Source of the DNA: CAXQRU01 sp964226685
GTDB taxonomy: Bacteria; Pseudomonadota; Gammaproteobacteria; Pseudomonadales; Cellvibrionaceae
Assembly (NCBI GenBank): GCA_964226685.1
Contig: CAXQRU010000051.1
Span: 1 to 35,741, forward strand
Direction: 5' to 3'
DNA length: 35,741 nucleotides
The notes under the pieces: generated by a model
Seen by the model: the letters and a program-made list of their open reading frames with translations, nothing else
Databases searched by the model: none
Told to the model about the DNA's origin: nothing
Made by a program: the position numbers and the translations under genes
Part shown: positions 34,019-35,741 of the stretch, one piece after another
How the letters are laid out: each line of letters starts with the position of its first letter
Position numbering within the stretch: position 1 is the stretch's first letter

Positions 34019-35104
34019 ATGAGCAAAATCAAGATGAGTCACTATCTCTTAGGACTTTACCCTTACAACGAACTGAATGACGAGTTAAAGCAGCAGGTTG
34101 TTGCGCATGCTAAGGTGAAGGAATACTCAAAAGGCTCGCTAATTTTCCAAAGGGGTAAGATTTCCCCTTATCTGTTTTATTTGGTCGAGGGTAAAGTAGA
34201 CCTTATTAACGCTAATTTCGAAACCCTAACTGTCAGCATCGCCGACTACCAACGTTTTATGGACACTCAATCTTCACCCTACAGGGAATCTGCAGTGGCT
34301 AAAACCCCTGTAAAAATGTTGGTAGTGGAACGTGACTATTTAGACTTACTGATGATGTGGAATAGCCAGGCTAACGAAAGCGCTGGTCAATCGAAACAAG
34401 CGGATTTGAATGACAGCGACTGGATGTCTGGTTTGATTGGCTCGCCGTTATTTGGTCATATCCCTCCCGCTCACCTCCAGCAGTTGTTCTCGCGTTTTGA
34501 GTTGGTCGAGATGAAAAAGTCAGTCCCCATCATTCGCCAAGGCGAGACGGGTGAGTTCTTTTATGTGGTACGTCAAGGGAAAGTAAGAATATCGGCCATC
34601 AACTCTGATATCAATGTTGAACTGGATGAAGGTAAGTTTTTTGGAGAGGAAGCTTTGATCGCAGAAACACCTAGAAATGCTACCGTGACGCCATTAGAAG
34701 ATGGTTGGTTAATGCGATTGAACAAAGAGGATTTTAAAGCCTTGCTGGAGGAGCCGGTCATCAACTACATGAGTTACGAAGAGTTGGTGGAATATGCCGC
34801 AGCCGATCAACCATTACAAATAGTGGATGTTCGCTTGGGTGTTGAATACAAAAATCAGCACCTTCCCGGTAGCTTAAATATTCCGCTTAAAAAGCTAAGG
34901 GCTCGTTTGGGATCATTGCCCAATGCCAGCTTGTACTTGATTACCTCGGATGCCGGCCGCAGAGCTGAGGTGGCTGCTCACTTAATGTGTCAAGCCGGTT
35001 TGCGAGCGGTTATTTTGAAAGATGTTGAAGCGCATTACGTGGGGCCATCAAAAAGAAATGACTACCCAGGTTCGATGGATTTGCCAGAATCTATGGCGGG
35101 TTGA
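34019..35104 (+). CDS. cyclic nucleotide-binding / rhodanese-like signalling protein
   Basis: 361 residues, no signal peptide, no membrane helix and no helix-turn-helix. A first CNB-type barrel (about 20–115; GSLIFQRGKISPYLFYLVEGKV) lacks a phosphate-binding cassette. A second CNB domain (about 140–250) keeps the cassette FFGEEALIAETPRNATV with Glu210 and Arg219, so it may bind cAMP or a similar ligand. A C-terminal rhodanese domain (about 252–345; IVDVRLGVEY, HLPGSLNIPL) has Ser310 in TSDAGRR where active enzymes have Cys, so sulfurtransferase activity is unlikely. It is probably a sensor or scaffold. GCGAGG lies six bases before ATG 34019. Confidence 0.85.
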   Translation: MSKIKMSHYLLGLYPYNELNDELKQQVVAHAKVKEYSKGSLIFQRGKISPYLFYLVEGKVDLINANFETLTVSIADYQRFMDTQSSPYRESAVAKTPVKMLVVERDYLDLLMMWNSQANESAGQSKQADLNDSDWMSGLIGSPLFGHIPPAHLQQLFSRFELVEMKKSVPIIRQGETGEFFYVVRQGKVRISAINSDINVELDEGKFFGEEALIAETPRNATVTPLEDGWLMRLNKEDFKALLEEPVINYMSYEELVEYAAADQPLQIVDVRLGVEYKNQHLPGSLNIPLKKLRARLGSLPNASLYLITSDAGRRAEVAAHLMCQAGLRAVILKDVEAHYVGPSKRNDYPGSMDLPESMAG

Positions 35105-35144
35105 TCGGGTTTCGCTTATCATGGACGATTTTTAAGGTTTACCC

Positions 35145-35741
35145 ATGAGCCAAACACGTATCCTTACGGGGATTACCACCACAGGTACCCCTCATTTGGG
35201 CAACTATGTCGGAGCCATTCGACCGGCTATTGCTGCAAGTCTTGATAAAACCACGCAACCCTTTTACTTTCTCGCAGATTATCATGCGCTCATTAAGTGC
35301 CATGAGCCTGAACGCATTCAGCAGTCTACCAAAGAAATTGCGGCCACTTGGTTAGCCTTGGGACTTGATGTTGATCATGCGGTTTTCTATCGCCAATCAG
35401 ATGTGCCGGAAATTCCTGAGTTATGTTGGTTGTTGATGTGTATGGCGGCCAAGGGTTTGATGAACCGAGCCCATGCTTACAAGGCAGCGGTTCAAGATAA
35501 TGAGACTGCAGGTGAAGATCCAGACTTTGGTGTGACGATGGGGCTGTTTAGCTACCCTGTGTTAATGGCAGCCGATATGCTCATGTTTAATGCCCAGCAA
35601 GTGCCTGTTGGTAAAGATCAGGTTCAGCATGTGGAAATGGCTCGGGATATTGCTAGTCGTTTTAATCATCATTTTGGTCAACATTTTGTGCTGCCAGAAG
35701 CGGTTGTGGCCGATACGCCTTTATTAAATGGTTTGGATGGC
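35145..35741 (+). CDS. trpS: tryptophanyl-tRNA synthetase, 5' part (cut by window end)
   Basis: Class I synthetase charging tRNA-Trp. The visible 199 residues have ILTGITTTGTPHLGNYVGAI (the HIGH-equivalent motif), YFLADYHALI, FYRQSDVPEIPEL, LMNRAHAYKA and VPVGKDQVQHVEMARDIA. The KMSKS motif and C-terminal helical domain lie beyond the window. This resembles the longer TrpRS type of Pseudomonas-like gammaproteobacteria. ATG 35145 follows the preceding gene by 40 bases. Confidence 0.93.
   Translation, partial: MSQTRILTGITTTGTPHLGNYVGAIRPAIAASLDKTTQPFYFLADYHALIKCHEPERIQQSTKEIAATWLALGLDVDHAVFYRQSDVPEIPELCWLLMCMAAKGLMNRAHAYKAAVQDNETAGEDPDFGVTMGLFSYPVLMAADMLMFNAQQVPVGKDQVQHVEMARDIASRFNHHFGQHFVLPEAVVADTPLLNGLDG

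Overview
The window looks like chromosomal DNA of a free-living gammaproteobacterium. The evidence is the gene order nadB–rpoE–rseABC–lepA–lepB–rnc–era–recO, the block cysM–rlmD–relA–mazG, and the RF2 frameshift site. It most resembles the Pseudomonadales/Oceanospirillales/Cellvibrionales side of the class, but I cannot name a genus. Coding density is very high, no gene-free stretch exceeds about 150 bases, and I see no tRNA, rRNA, CRISPR array, insertion sequence or phage gene. The first 48 bases are not genomic: they match an Illumina P7/Read-2 adapter with an 8-base index. The window therefore starts at an assembly contig end, and real sequence begins at about base 49.

Layout. 67–5546: a tiny PEP-CTERM-type surface protein, then tesA and the divergent ybbA-ybbP transporter genes, which share a perfectly palindromic promoter; trmO is coupled to ybbP, and a secreted S1/P1-type nuclease follows. 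5586–8217: prfB, with the classical +1 programmed frameshift, and lysS. 8315–9693: a two-gene accessory module of unknown role, a small periplasmic protein translationally coupled to a SleB-like putative cell-wall hydrolase that lacks a signal peptide. 9710–14740: a chemoreceptor, ung, an HDOD protein with ygfZ, and the sdhE–ygfX pair. 14737–19202: nadB divergent from the envelope-stress operon rpoE-rseA-rseB-rseC, which has a recognisable sigma-E autoregulatory promoter and ends at an intrinsic terminator. 19327–30276: a long compact run lepA-lepB-DUF4845-rnc-era-recO-cysM-rlmD-relA-mazG. 30400–33867: adk, tsaB, uppP and an M18 aminopeptidase. 34019–35741: a double cyclic-nucleotide-binding/rhodanese-like protein behind a promoter framed by inverted repeats, then trpS, cut by the window end.

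Most of the window is translation, RNA modification and envelope housekeeping: RF2, LysRS, TrpRS, EF4, RNase III, Era, RlmD, TrmO and TsaB for translation; RelA and MazG for nucleotide stress; RpoE/Rse, LepB, UppP and YbbAP for the envelope. The least explained parts are the 8315–9693 hydrolase module, the CNB-rhodanese protein with its unusual upstream repeats and a Ser at the rhodanese Cys position, and the miniature PEP-CTERM protein. The module is the best candidate for an undescribed system, most economically a peptidoglycan-targeting effector with a periplasmic protector, but that is inference.
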